From Cylindrotheca closterium (lineage: Eukaryota > Bacillariophyta > Bacillariophyceae > Bacillariales > Bacillariaceae), in contig CAKOGP040001980.1 in the NCBI GenBank assembly GCA_933822405.4, forward strand, positions 124,001 through 188,000: a DNA stretch of 64,000 nucleotides. Reading direction: 5' to 3'. The position numbers and the translations under genes are program-made. How positions within the stretch are numbered: the first letter of the stretch is position 1; every line of letters begins with the position of its first letter. The notes beneath the pieces are model-generated. The model had not been told where the DNA came from. It saw only the letters and a program-made list of their open reading frames with translations, and did not search any database. Positions 31,165 to 40,816 of this stretch are shown in pieces.

Positions 31165-31615
31165 TTCAATGTATACAATATGGCTTTTTAAAACTTTAAG
31201 GGTTTAGTAAAAAAATATGATCTGTATGATCTATCTCTGTTGATCGTCAGTGTTTTTATAGCTAACACTACTTTTGCTGTTAGTCTATGGGGGTCTAATT
31301 TTTTTAGCTGAGCACTAGTCTCAAAGCTTTGATGACCCCACTTTATTGGGACTCAAGATAGTCCGTCCGCTTCTCCATCGTAGCCCACTTCTTCAATGTA
31401 TACAACATGGCTTTTTAAAACTTTAAGGGTTTAGTGAAAAAAATATAATCTGTATGATCCATCTCTGTTGATCGTAAGTGTTTATAGCTAACACTACTTT
31501 TGCTGTTAGTCTATGGGGGTCTAATTTGTTTGTAGCTGAGCACAAGTCTCAAAGCTTTGATGACCCCACTTTATTGGGACTCAAGATAGTCCGCTTCTCC
31601 ATCGTAGACCACTTC
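31165..31615. repeat. Tandem duplication, two copies of about 227 bp
   Basis: Copy 1 starts TTCAATGTATACAA at 31165 and copy 2 at 31392. Both contain the same 3'-flank sequence of the myosin gene, plus its last codons and stop. Copy 2 carries the true 3' end; copy 1 is a downstream remnant with small changes, including a 4-base insertion. Short sub-repeats of CCATCGTAG-type units of about 18 bases lie at the end of copy 2 (31595-31640). Confidence 0.92.
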
Positions 31616-34600
31616 TCCATCGTAGCCCACTTCTTCATCGTAGTATGTTTCTTCTTCGTCACTTATTGTCTCATGATTCTTAACCCAGAGACCATCTACC
31701 AGCATCCATTTGAACGACTTTGCTGGATCTTCTTGGCCCCACATGTTCCGTGGTTTCGGATTGTGGATACTCCCTCTTACCTGCTGTGCCCATAGGTCCA
31801 CTAGTGACGTGCCTCCGCTGAATGAGTTTCGCAGCTGCTTGAACCTCTCGATTCCGTCAACATCAAGGGTGTCCTCTTGGCCATTCTCAAAAGCCATCAA
31901 GTCGTGCATATCAGATCGAACAACATTACGAACATGCACAAAAGCAAGACGGGCGAGGTACATTCGGAAGACAGAGTTCAATTTCACAGCAGCTCTGGAA
32001 TGCTCCTTGGTTCTCATCTGTTCGATCTTTTCGAATGCGTTATGGCGAAGGAAGACTTTTGTCTTTCCAAATTGGATTCCAAGCGTTGCAAGCTCACTGG
32101 ACATGCCACCACCCCGTTTTAGCGACAATGCATCGGGGTTTGAGGCTGGGGTCTGGCTCTTCTTCGACCATGATGGGACTGGTGACGTCGACGTGTATTG
32201 CTTGACAGTTGCGGAAGGGGTGATAGTTATGTTGTTTTCTCCGTTCGTGGCGTCCTCTTTGTCATCATTGCTTATCTTCTCACACAGGTGCTTGATCACT
32301 TCCATGCATTCCCTTGAGGGATCCGCAACTGTTGACTTTCTATTTCGTATTGAAACTTTCATCTCTTTCCATACCAAGGTTCGGTATCGACGAACGAAAT
32401 TACTGTGTGAGTAATGATTTGAGAACCCTGCTCGAGCTACTCGCACAGCCTCCAAAATACCTCCACAGCGAAGTTGCTCTGCAATTGCTGCCCTATCGAA
32501 ATGATTCTGTACAAGTTCATCATTTGGCTTCAGACATCGGACATAATGCGGTGTCATGTGATCAATCTTCCCCCTCAGGTCGCGTAGTTGGCGACGGAAT
32601 TCCGCTCCTACAGTTTCCTTAGCATCATTTCGCCGAGTCAATGCATTCGGTTTGCTCGAAGCTCTTTGAGTTCGTGTGAACTCAATAATATCAGCAAGAT
32701 GACGAATGAATGGATTCGTGCTGGCTTGAAGCAGCTCACAAGCTTCCTTTGGAAGTTCGTCTCTGTTCTTCTCGATAAAGCCTTGTGTGCTGTACTGAAC
32801 AGCTCCTGCGTAGTGGTGAACAGAAAACTGAAGCCGAGCAGTTTGTTTTCTATCTGCGCTGAATCTCGGGTGATTCTTGCACTTGTTCATAACATCTAGT
32901 GCAAATGATCTGTCGGTTGTTCCTGGTGCTTTGCATTGATCATCAAGAATGCACAGAAGTCCAGATCCTCGGTTGTCAATCAAGTCCAAGACATCTTGGT
33001 TCTCTGGAAAGTCAATGAAACTCCAGTCAATTCCTTCTCGCTCGTATTCACTTTGCTCATTTTTAAGGACAAAGGCGTTGAATTGTTGCTGAAGAGCTTC
33101 GTTGCAGTAGTTGATGCACAATTGCTCAAAAGAGTTCATCTTGAACGATTCGAAACCAAAAATATCGAGAACACCAATTACAGCTACTGGATCAAATTCA
33201 GGGTTGTAGATAGTGTTGTCATCTTCATCGTACTCTCTTTGGTAAGAAATTGAATCATTGATGCGGCTAACCAAATAGGTGAACAAGGTACCATATGTCG
33301 ATTTAAGCAATGCTTCCAACCCTTTCACTGCCTTGTCAACTGGCAAGTTCTGTTGGACGTTGGCTTCGTTACCAGCAGAAATAGTAACGTGACACAATGC
33401 TCTGTTTAGATCCTCAGGTGTCACGCCAAGCAAGTGGCACACAGGTTCGAGGTGAACATTCTCGTTATCAAGGGCAGATTCAAGGTCATAATCCAGGAAT
33501 GTAAGGTTCGATGCATGTAGAACAGCTGCAACCGTAGCAAATATATCGCGTTGTTCCTCCTTTGGAAAGCACATGGCCTTCATTGCCGATCTAAGTGAGC
33601 TGAAGGTTTCTTTGTCGGAAATCCCATCGCGGCGATTGTAGGTTCCAGTACCAGTTAATTTGAAGTCTTCAGCGGTCGCGGTGTGAGCGATAAAGTAACT
33701 TCGTAGCTCTTGCGCACTCAGGGAACCTGACAGCATCTCATAAAAGATGTGATAATTACGTTCTCCAGCTGAAGGATTGACGAGGCGAACTTTCTCCAAC
33801 AGATAGGTTTCGATTTGGGCACCGACAAGGCGACCCATGCGTGTGAATTGAATCTCAATGAACTTTCCAAACCGACTAGAGTTGTCATTTCGGATTGTTC
33901 TTGCATTTCCAAAACTTTCAAGAATTGGATTACTTTGCAATACTTGCCCTTCGATCGAATCTTGTGCATTCTCTCCATTCAAATTCGTGACATTCAACAG
34001 CCCTTGGTCGGATCCATCAGAGCCAGCGGTTTCCCAAGAATCAGATTGTGTAAGTGTTTTTGTGTCTGCTACCTTTTGGTAGGCTCTTTTCTCTGGTGGC
34101 CGATTCCCAGCACGCTGCGAAAGCGCGGCAAGATACTTCATGACGAATTTAGTAGTTACCGTCTTTCCCGATCCAGATTCTCCACTGACTAGGATGCTTT
34201 GGTCGCAACCAATTGGGAATTCGTCGCCAAGAGTCTCATCAAGCTTTCTCATCATACTTCGAAAAGCATTGTCTGCGATTGCGTACACATGAGGTGGAAG
34301 AGTCTCAGTAGTATTGTTTTCAGCTTTTCCCCAGTATTGCTTCATTGTTGACTCTCCATACAGTCCCTTGATGTTTTTAAAAGGGTTCAGCGCCAACAGA
34401 ACAGGCCCTGTGGATGTATATATGTGATTATCATTGTATCTGTGCTCAAGACATTCAACAACAGAAGGCTCATGCAAATGTGACAATGAAATCAGATCAT
34501 CAGGACAGAGTGGTTTTCCTTTGGAGGATTGCTCATATTCATTGGCCATGAGTACGTCTCCAGAACTCAAAGCAGACGCGGGGAGAACGAGTGGCTCGGG

Positions 34601-34906
34601 TGATTCTATTGCAGGTAAATGATCCAGTGCAATTGTCATTTGGTCACCCGTCTGTGAGACGAGACTCCCACTCGTCCAACCCCACTTTGTATTTGACCTG
34701 AATCCATCGTCAGCACTGTCTTCACCAGCTGCTGATGATGCGAACGAGCTCGTAGAACTCAGTCCAAGACTTGTCTGTCTATTGAACTGAGATGCTAATT
34801 GTGATGAGTTTGTTGGTCTCTTTGCCATCTTTTGTTTGAAGGTTTGCTTTGGATTTCGAATAGCCTCAACGGCTGATTCCTTCACCCAAACTCGTGTAAT
34901 TGTCAT
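31571..34906 (-). CDS. Myosin heavy chain (unconventional, short tail)
   Basis: 1111 residues in one exon. The motor shows P-loop GESGSGKTVTTKF, switch I GNARTIRNDNSSRFGKF, switch II LDIFGFESF and MNSFEQLCINYCNE. A neck with one visible IQ-like segment (AAVKLNSVFRMYLARL) follows, then a short Tyr/Asp/Glu-rich tail (TYYDEEVGYDGEVVYDG) with repeats. The tail stops soon after the IQ, so it has no long coiled coil or cargo domain. It moves along actin; the cargo is unknown. Class (probably one of the diatom or stramenopile classes) needs a tree. Its last codons come from sub-repeats and its 3' end is duplicated next door. Confidence 0.95.
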   Translation of the reverse strand: MTITRVWVKESAVEAIRNPKQTFKQKMAKRPTNSSQLASQFNRQTSLGLSSTSSFASSAAGEDSADDGFRSNTKWGWTSGSLVSQTGDQMTIALDHLPAIESPEPLVLPASALSSGDVLMANEYEQSSKGKPLCPDDLISLSHLHEPSVVECLEHRYNDNHIYTSTGPVLLALNPFKNIKGLYGESTMKQYWGKAENNTTETLPPHVYAIADNAFRSMMRKLDETLGDEFPIGCDQSILVSGESGSGKTVTTKFVMKYLAALSQRAGNRPPEKRAYQKVADTKTLTQSDSWETAGSDGSDQGLLNVTNLNGENAQDSIEGQVLQSNPILESFGNARTIRNDNSSRFGKFIEIQFTRMGRLVGAQIETYLLEKVRLVNPSAGERNYHIFYEMLSGSLSAQELRSYFIAHTATAEDFKLTGTGTYNRRDGISDKETFSSLRSAMKAMCFPKEEQRDIFATVAAVLHASNLTFLDYDLESALDNENVHLEPVCHLLGVTPEDLNRALCHVTISAGNEANVQQNLPVDKAVKGLEALLKSTYGTLFTYLVSRINDSISYQREYDEDDNTIYNPEFDPVAVIGVLDIFGFESFKMNSFEQLCINYCNEALQQQFNAFVLKNEQSEYEREGIDWSFIDFPENQDVLDLIDNRGSGLLCILDDQCKAPGTTDRSFALDVMNKCKNHPRFSADRKQTARLQFSVHHYAGAVQYSTQGFIEKNRDELPKEACELLQASTNPFIRHLADIIEFTRTQRASSKPNALTRRNDAKETVGAEFRRQLRDLRGKIDHMTPHYVRCLKPNDELVQNHFDRAAIAEQLRCGGILEAVRVARAGFSNHYSHSNFVRRYRTLVWKEMKVSIRNRKSTVADPSRECMEVIKHLCEKISNDDKEDATNGENNITITPSATVKQYTSTSPVPSWSKKSQTPASNPDALSLKRGGGMSSELATLGIQFGKTKVFLRHNAFEKIEQMRTKEHSRAAVKLNSVFRMYLARLAFVHVRNVVRSDMHDLMAFENGQEDTLDVDGIERFKQLRNSFSGGTSLVDLWAQQVRGSIHNPKPRNMWGQEDPAKSFKWMLVDGLWVKNHETISDEEETYYDEEVGYDGEVVYDGEADYLESQ

Positions 34907-35519
34907 TGTTCTTTCTTATAAATTCTAGCTCATTCAGTCTCTTAAAGATGTTGGTGAGGCTTCAACAATGTATCTATGCCCTTTTTGTGATTGAGGTCCA
35001 GTGCGGTATGTTGAATCGTCTCCACTTGATTTGCGTGGTATGATAGATGGAGTTGCAAGAATTCCGTGAACGTTTCCAGAGATCGCAGAAAGTAAAGCTT
35101 AACGATCTTCGGCAGGCTCGCGCAGGCGATACGATGGAGAATCCCAATCCTACAGCCTCTCCACGTGAGTTTTGACCGCCAAAATGCGCCGGCATCATCT
35201 ATCCGCGAAAGCCGCCTTGGTTTAATTCAAAACTATTCAGCACTCGATGCATTCTCGCGTGTCATACACATACAATAGGAGACTTTTTCGATGATGGAGA
35301 ACTGAGAAATGGGGGATGTCATCACCATCAAACGATCAACGATTTGCGAATTAGAACCTTCGAAACCTTGCATTGATGTGCGATTCGTGAATTCGTGTCA
35401 TCAGATTGATATTGATACATTGGTGACACCTAAAGTCACATTGCGATTTATATCTCGAAGAAAGAGAAACAGCAAAGAAGCCTCACAATTTGGGACGACT
35501 CACTTCTGACACTAACATC
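34907..35519. other. Divergent intergenic region between myosin and CPBP genes
   Basis: 613 bp. No gene supported; a 74-codon minus-strand frame at 34974-35198 has no features. Confidence 0.45.
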
Positions 35520-36839
35520 ATGTCACTTCGCTATCGTTCACAACTCTTGTTCTTGTTGACACTATATATTTTCCTCCTTGGTCATAATGCTCAGGCCTTC
35601 CATGGGATTTCAAAGACATTGATTTTTCGGCATTCAAATATCTTATCGAGAACGACAACTTCAGCATTTTATCGAGATGATGTCGCGACATCAAGAATTG
35701 CCATGGCAGACTCGACCATGGTGTCAACTGCAAGTCAGGCTGCTACAGAACGGACCCCCACTGATGTCGAACTTTCGGGAGTCTCCTTGCCGTTAATTCG
35801 TTCCATCTGCTACAACCAAATATCCATGCTGATGCTTTCGACTGCCGCAATTGCTGGCTTATCCATGCTCCTGAGCTGGAACTTTGAAGCTCTTGACATG
35901 TCTTTGCTTCAATGGAATGGTGGCCAAGGTCTTCATTCCATCTTTGACTTAAGCCCGACACCCTTTCAGATGATAGAAGGGATGGTCGCTGTTGCTCCAT
36001 TGATTGGCTTGGAACGACTTCTGGAAGAGTCCGATGACCAAGGTGCCATCCAATCAGGCTTCGCTACAAGCAACATGGTTCTAAGTCTGTTTGGTAGAAG
36101 AAGGTCTGTCGAAGACATTGAAGGGACTGCTCCTGAACTCATGGCGGTACTAGCACTAGGCATTGCCTTGTGCACTGGACTTTCGGAAGAACTAATGTTC
36201 CGGTCTTATGCCCCCAGTGCTTTGTTCAGTCTGTCCAATTCTATAATGATTTCAGTTTTGGGTCAAGCTATCATGTTTGCGCTTGTCCACGTCTCGCCAT
36301 CAGCGAACGCTAGCCAAAACAGAGTCATGGGAGGCCTTCAGTTTACCAATGGACTTTGGTATGGTATGTTCTACCAAATGACAGGTGGCGATATCCTTCC
36401 ATGCATCATTGCTCATGTCGTCCACGACATGTACATATTTTGTTCGTCCTGGGACACCATCAATAATCAGATGGACTATACAGAAGAAGCTTACAAGAAG
36501 TCATTGCCTCAAAGTGAGGAATCTGCCATGTCAAAGTTGCAGGAAATGGCTGGCCCTGTATTGAACAGAGAGACTCTCAACTTTGCCAGGCGATTCTTCT
36601 ACGCCTTTGACTCCAAGCAACAAGGAAGTCTATCTCTCCAAGACGTTCAACGAGCGGTAGACTACGCCTTCCTCAAAGAAGAAAACCCTCCTAAACCGCA
36701 AGTGGTGAAAGAGATGTTCAACACCTTGCTTCAAGCACGAGTCACAACCGAACTTCCATCCAAACGAGTGGGTGTTTCCGAATTTTTATGTCTGCTATTT
36801 GCGCTCAAGTCCAACACTCCAATCATGACATTGGAGTAG
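35520..36839 (+). CDS. CPBP (CAAX/Abi-type) membrane protease, plastid-targeted, with EF-hand-like tail
   Basis: 439 residues from the ATG at 35520 (upstream TTG start rejected). The leader ends NAQA|FHGIS, a plastid-type signal. Glutamate motif GLSEELMFRSYAPSAL, FALVHVS and ILPCIIAHVVHDMY supply the catalytic Glu pair, Arg and His residues expected in CPBP proteases of the Rce1 type, with several membrane spans between. The C-terminal 100 residues include FDSKQQGSLSLQD, which resembles a degenerate EF-hand. Function may be processing of prenylated or other membrane proteins in the plastid; calcium binding is not certain. Confidence 0.85.
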   Translation: MSLRYRSQLLFLLTLYIFLLGHNAQAFHGISKTLIFRHSNILSRTTTSAFYRDDVATSRIAMADSTMVSTASQAATERTPTDVELSGVSLPLIRSICYNQISMLMLSTAAIAGLSMLLSWNFEALDMSLLQWNGGQGLHSIFDLSPTPFQMIEGMVAVAPLIGLERLLEESDDQGAIQSGFATSNMVLSLFGRRRSVEDIEGTAPELMAVLALGIALCTGLSEELMFRSYAPSALFSLSNSIMISVLGQAIMFALVHVSPSANASQNRVMGGLQFTNGLWYGMFYQMTGGDILPCIIAHVVHDMYIFCSSWDTINNQMDYTEEAYKKSLPQSEESAMSKLQEMAGPVLNRETLNFARRFFYAFDSKQQGSLSLQDVQRAVDYAFLKEENPPKPQVVKEMFNTLLQARVTTELPSKRVGVSEFLCLLFALKSNTPIMTLE

Positions 36840-37230
36840 ACTTTGTGGTTGCAAAACTGTTGTTGAACTGAAGCGAAGTGAAGTGAAGTGAATTGAATGT
36901 GCTAAGAATCGTTGCCTGCCTGTATATCACAATTTTTCCGAAAAGGAATGCTAAAGAAAATGAACTGCGCCCTTCCAGCATTTGTGAACAATGTCAATGC
37001 TATAAAAGAGAACTCTACGCTGGAAGAGGAAGAGCACTGCCCCCAATACAATATGAATGAATGAATGAATCTAACCATGTAGCTATAGTGCCTGTAAATT
37101 TATCTATTCTGCACGTTTGAGTTTTTTAACCGATTTTGCCATGATAGCGAGATAAAAGCGCAACTGTGGTGCCTTCACTCGTTCCATTCTGGAGTATTGT
37201 ACGTGTGTACGGTACAGTACCGTACACATT
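36840..37230. other. Convergent intergenic region with short tandem repeats
   Basis: No gene. It holds GAAGT-type repeats (36872-36898), GAATGAATGAAT (37052-37070) and a GTAC palindrome cluster at 37200-37227. Confidence 0.55.
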
Positions 37231-38898
37231 CTATCGCTTGACGCGTGATCTAATTCGTCCTCGTCGAGAACGATTGGGAGTGTCAGGACTCTCAGGTTCG
37301 TCACTCATGGTGGCCGTATCATCGTCACTTAGTCCGCCTCCCTGCTTGTTCTTTTCCATTTGCTTCTTTTCGTTCTTGTGTTGTTCGATAAGATCCAAAT
37401 GCTCACACAAGTGCTTGGCATTGGCACGCTTGGTTGGATTCCGAATCATGGTCTTGAGACGTTTCTTGGCATTTTGAATATGCGTCTTGTAGTAGCAACG
37501 AATGCGATCGCGGAGCGACTTGTCCGAAAAGCAAGTATCAAAGCTCCAGCCTTGTTCCTTGGCAGCTTCCTTGACCAAGACCACCAATCCGTTATTGAAG
37601 ATTTGTTGGTGGGCCGACTGGCACTTGGTGGTGGAGAGTTCGTAATATTTTTCCATCTTTTCTTTGAGGACTGTTGGATTGAATTGAAAAAGAAAAGACT
37701 GTCAGTATAAATGCCGCGGCCATGACAATTATTCCATAAATATCAGTAAATAATAAATAATGATAATCAATCACTTACCAGCTTCCAATGGCGGATAATG
37801 CGCCCAAAAGAAGCCCTCTTGGACCACACTTCCTCGTGAAGGCCAAGTTTCAGGAGACGACCGAGGATTCTCTCTTACCAATGCCATACTCAAAAGTAAA
37901 CGCTTGGCCATTTCTGGATTGGACACTGTTTGTTCCGCCAACCCAGCAGCACGTTTAGCTCGTTCTTGAGCCTCTTGCTCTTGTTGCATTTTCTTTTTGC
38001 GCTTGTTGGCAGCCTTGGTGCCCTTGACTTCCACCGCAGGCGAGGACTTGCGTTTGCGTGGAGACGAAGGAAGGGGTGGGGGCAGCAAGGGCTCTTGCTG
38101 TTGTAGCTGTTCTTGGGCTGCCGCATGCGAAAACACACCATCGACTTCTTCTTGCTCCGTGAGTTTTTGGACAGCGTCGAGGAGAGAACCAAACACTTGA
38201 CTTTGGCGAATGGGGGTGTCTCGTAGTGTCGAGAGTCGGTTGGAAGGAGCTCGAGAAAGTGGGGTCAGTGGAGCTGCAGATTTTTGCTCTTCCTCTTGTT
38301 CAGACTCGTAGTCTTCTTCTTCTTCATCATCGGGATCGTCTTGTTGGAGCAGAGGGTGCACTTTAGGCGCCTCTTTTTTCCCCTGTTGCTTCTTGACAAC
38401 AATAGGTTTCTTCCCCTCCTCCTCTTCCTCCTTGTCGCTGGTGGAATCCTGAGACAAGAGACCAAGACGTTTCGCCATGGAAGGGCCAGTTTCATGTGAA
38501 ACTTGAGAAGAATGAATGGCCTCAAGATCTTCTTCCTCTTCGGCTGATCCATTGTCATTTTCCTCTGTACCGGTATGCCGATACGCGGAGAGTTCTTGAG
38601 ATAGGAGCGATTGCGAACCCACAACATTGTTAATTTCACCATCTCGATGCAGTCTTCTGATGGTTTCATCTGTTTGACTGAATCCAATGGACTGTTGAGA
38701 GAGAGGAGGCTCGTCGTCAAAGTTTTCTTTGTCGTTGTCTTTCACTTCAAATTTCACGTTTGCCCGTCGCGGAGAATCCGTGTCATCGGAAGCCGAAGAC
38801 TGTTCTGGAGACACAGGAAGTCGTCCATCGTGACTAATGGCCTCTGGATCCTGTTTGATGTTCTTATGATTGGCATCTACGGTCATCATGACGTCCAT
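37231..38898 (-). CDS. Unrecognised protein with acidic N-terminus and basic Cys/Lys C-domain
   Basis: Exon 1 is 37779-38898 and exon 2 37231-37670, joined across a 108-bp intron (GTAAGT..CAG) so that [16 protein letters not shown] is restored; 519 residues. The first 250 residues are low-complexity and Glu/Asp/Ser-rich. The C-terminal 200 contain a compact domain with [59 protein letters not shown] and [18 protein letters not shown], which recurs in diatom proteins as far as I recall. The ending is very basic ([12 protein letters not shown]). A nuclear location is likely. Function unknown. Confidence 0.75.
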
Positions 38899-39589
38899 GT
38901 CCTTTATAGAAGAGAAAGAAAAAGTAATCTTTTGGCTCTTATCGGTGTCAGTTTTGTTTCAGTTCGTGGCGGCACTAGAAGCAGGACACGAATAACTTTA
39001 GAGAGTCTCTTTTTCAATCTTTTTTCAAATCGAGAAGAGGGATGCCTTCTTTCTATGCAATAGAAGACGGGCAGCAACGGATAGCACTTGGTTCGATGTA
39101 GATATACCCTTTATAGGAAGCTCAATGTTGTTGGATAGTGCAGTGATTGTTGGAGTGAAATTTTTTGATTCTGCTCGTGGACAAAGTACCAAGATCCACG
39201 AAGAACTCGCTTTTGTCCCGGTTTTCGAAAGACTTGCTGCCAGCACCGGTGGTACAGACTCCACGGTGAGGCTTCGTTGAAATTCGGCGTACTGATTGCG
39301 TAGACTGCTACGCGGAACAGACTGCGCCCGATTTATTTATTCTTGCCAATGCTGTCTTGAATCGATCGATTGCAATTTCAAAAATCTTTGCCATCTGGTG
39401 TCCTGACCGACGTCCGCATCCCTCAATCGAATGAGTCAGTGACAAATCCGATCCGATTTGTTCTGACATCTGCAACATCGTCAGTCGACCCAAAACAATT
39501 TATCTTGTTCCAGGAAAAGTATAGTACAGTAACCTGCTAGTCAACGTCACCATCACATTATCATCATTCCAAAAACAAGAAGAAGAATC
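38899..39589. other. Divergent intergenic region upstream of the lumenal photosystem gene
   Basis: 691 bp. Frames of 61-79 codons on the minus strand (39025-39264, 39308-39493) lack any family feature, so I leave them out. A GTAC-rich cluster is at 39520-39533. Confidence 0.45.
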
Positions 39590-40271
39590 ATGAAGGTCAC
39601 ATCCGCCCTTGTAATCGCCAGTTTGGCATCCGCTTCTGCCTTTTTGCCAAGTCCTACTCAGCAACAGACATCTGCTTCCACCAACACGGCTCTGGACGCC
39701 AGCAGTCGCCGAGAATGGTTGTCTTCCGCCGCTTCGGTGGTTGCTCTGGTTGGTGTTCCCCAACTAGCTTCTGCTGGTTCCCGCCCAACTTATCTGGTGG
39801 AACCTACTGATGAATTCAAGGCCAACGAAGCCAAGGCCATGGAGTTCAAGCGTGCACAGTTGCTCGTCAAGAAGGAGTTTGCCACTGTATTGGATCGGCT
39901 GGCAACGGAACCTAATAATGAAGAAGCCTTGGTCAACGATCTGCAAGAACTGAAACTACTTGTCGCCAAGACTGGAGGACTTCCATTGGGAATCAAGAAG
40001 GAAGATGTCTTTAAGGTTATTCGTAGCAAGAAGGCTAAGGGATTCTGGCCAACAGCGGTGGAATATGCGTAAGTGGTGCATTGTACAGTGAAAGGAATTG
40101 AATTAATAGATATCTTCTGGCGAGAAATAAACACAATCATGCAAGGCATCTCACTTTTTGCGGCCTTCCTCCTCCTTTCTTTTTCTTATTCATAGATACC
40201 AAAAATTGATCAGTGAAATTTCTTTTCAACAAAGTCCCAACCTTGAAAAGGATATGGGCAGTCCCTATTAA
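39590..40271 (+). CDS. Thylakoid-lumen PsbQ'/Psb31-like photosystem II extrinsic protein
   Basis: Exons 39590-40068 and 40196-40271 join across a 127-bp intron (GTAAGT..ATAG), giving 184 residues; the intron-free frame would stop after EYA, but the joined frame continues EYA|YQKLISEISFQQSPN. The leader is tripartite: a signal with SASA|FLPS, then a twin-Arg stretch (SRREWLSS) and a hydrophobic run ending ASA before GSRPTYL. The mature part is helical (four-helix-like). Lumenal PSII extrinsic subunits of diatoms have this layout; PsbQ' or Psb31 is my best guess, not proven. It would stabilise the oxygen-evolving complex. Confidence 0.75.
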
Positions 40272-40816
40272 AAATGTAAAACAGTTTGCCAGAAACGAAT
40301 ATTTTGGTTCCGTGCTACATGAGCATGGAACTACTGTTCACAGCAAGATTTTGATCTCAGATCAACTTCTTGTAATTTTTTATATGCGCAAGGATTTAAC
40401 AAAATCATAAGCTACATTCAAGTCCTTCCACTCTTTTGCATGATATTTCCTATCAATAGGGATGTAGGGTAGTAGACTGATACTGTATCTTGTACTTGTA
40501 CCGCCACAATGAATAATACATCCCCCTGATTGGACGACGGACGAGCGGTGCGCACGCATACACCGTTTTTATTCGTGCCTGTAGTAGTTCAAATCATCCG
40601 TTTTTCGAAATCCGACTTGGAGGAATGAAGACAGAATTTCCAAATTGCTTGTTGAACATTGGACTGTAGCACCAAAGTGTTGCCTTGGTTACGACGCGAT
40701 CAGCTGGTTCCTTTCAGAGAATTAATTGCAACGAGAGAGAAAGGAGAAAGGAAAAATCAATTTGCATCCTTACCTTGATCACCTTTTCCTCACGCAACAA
40801 ATACAATACAGTGGAA
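40272..40816. other. Intergenic region upstream of the HEAT-repeat gene
   Basis: 545 bp without a credible gene. Contains GTAC-like repeats near 40480-40500. Confidence 0.4.

Noticed and set aside
39308..39493. 61-codon minus-strand frame before the photosystem gene
   Set aside because: Too short and without features, although it starts with ATG.
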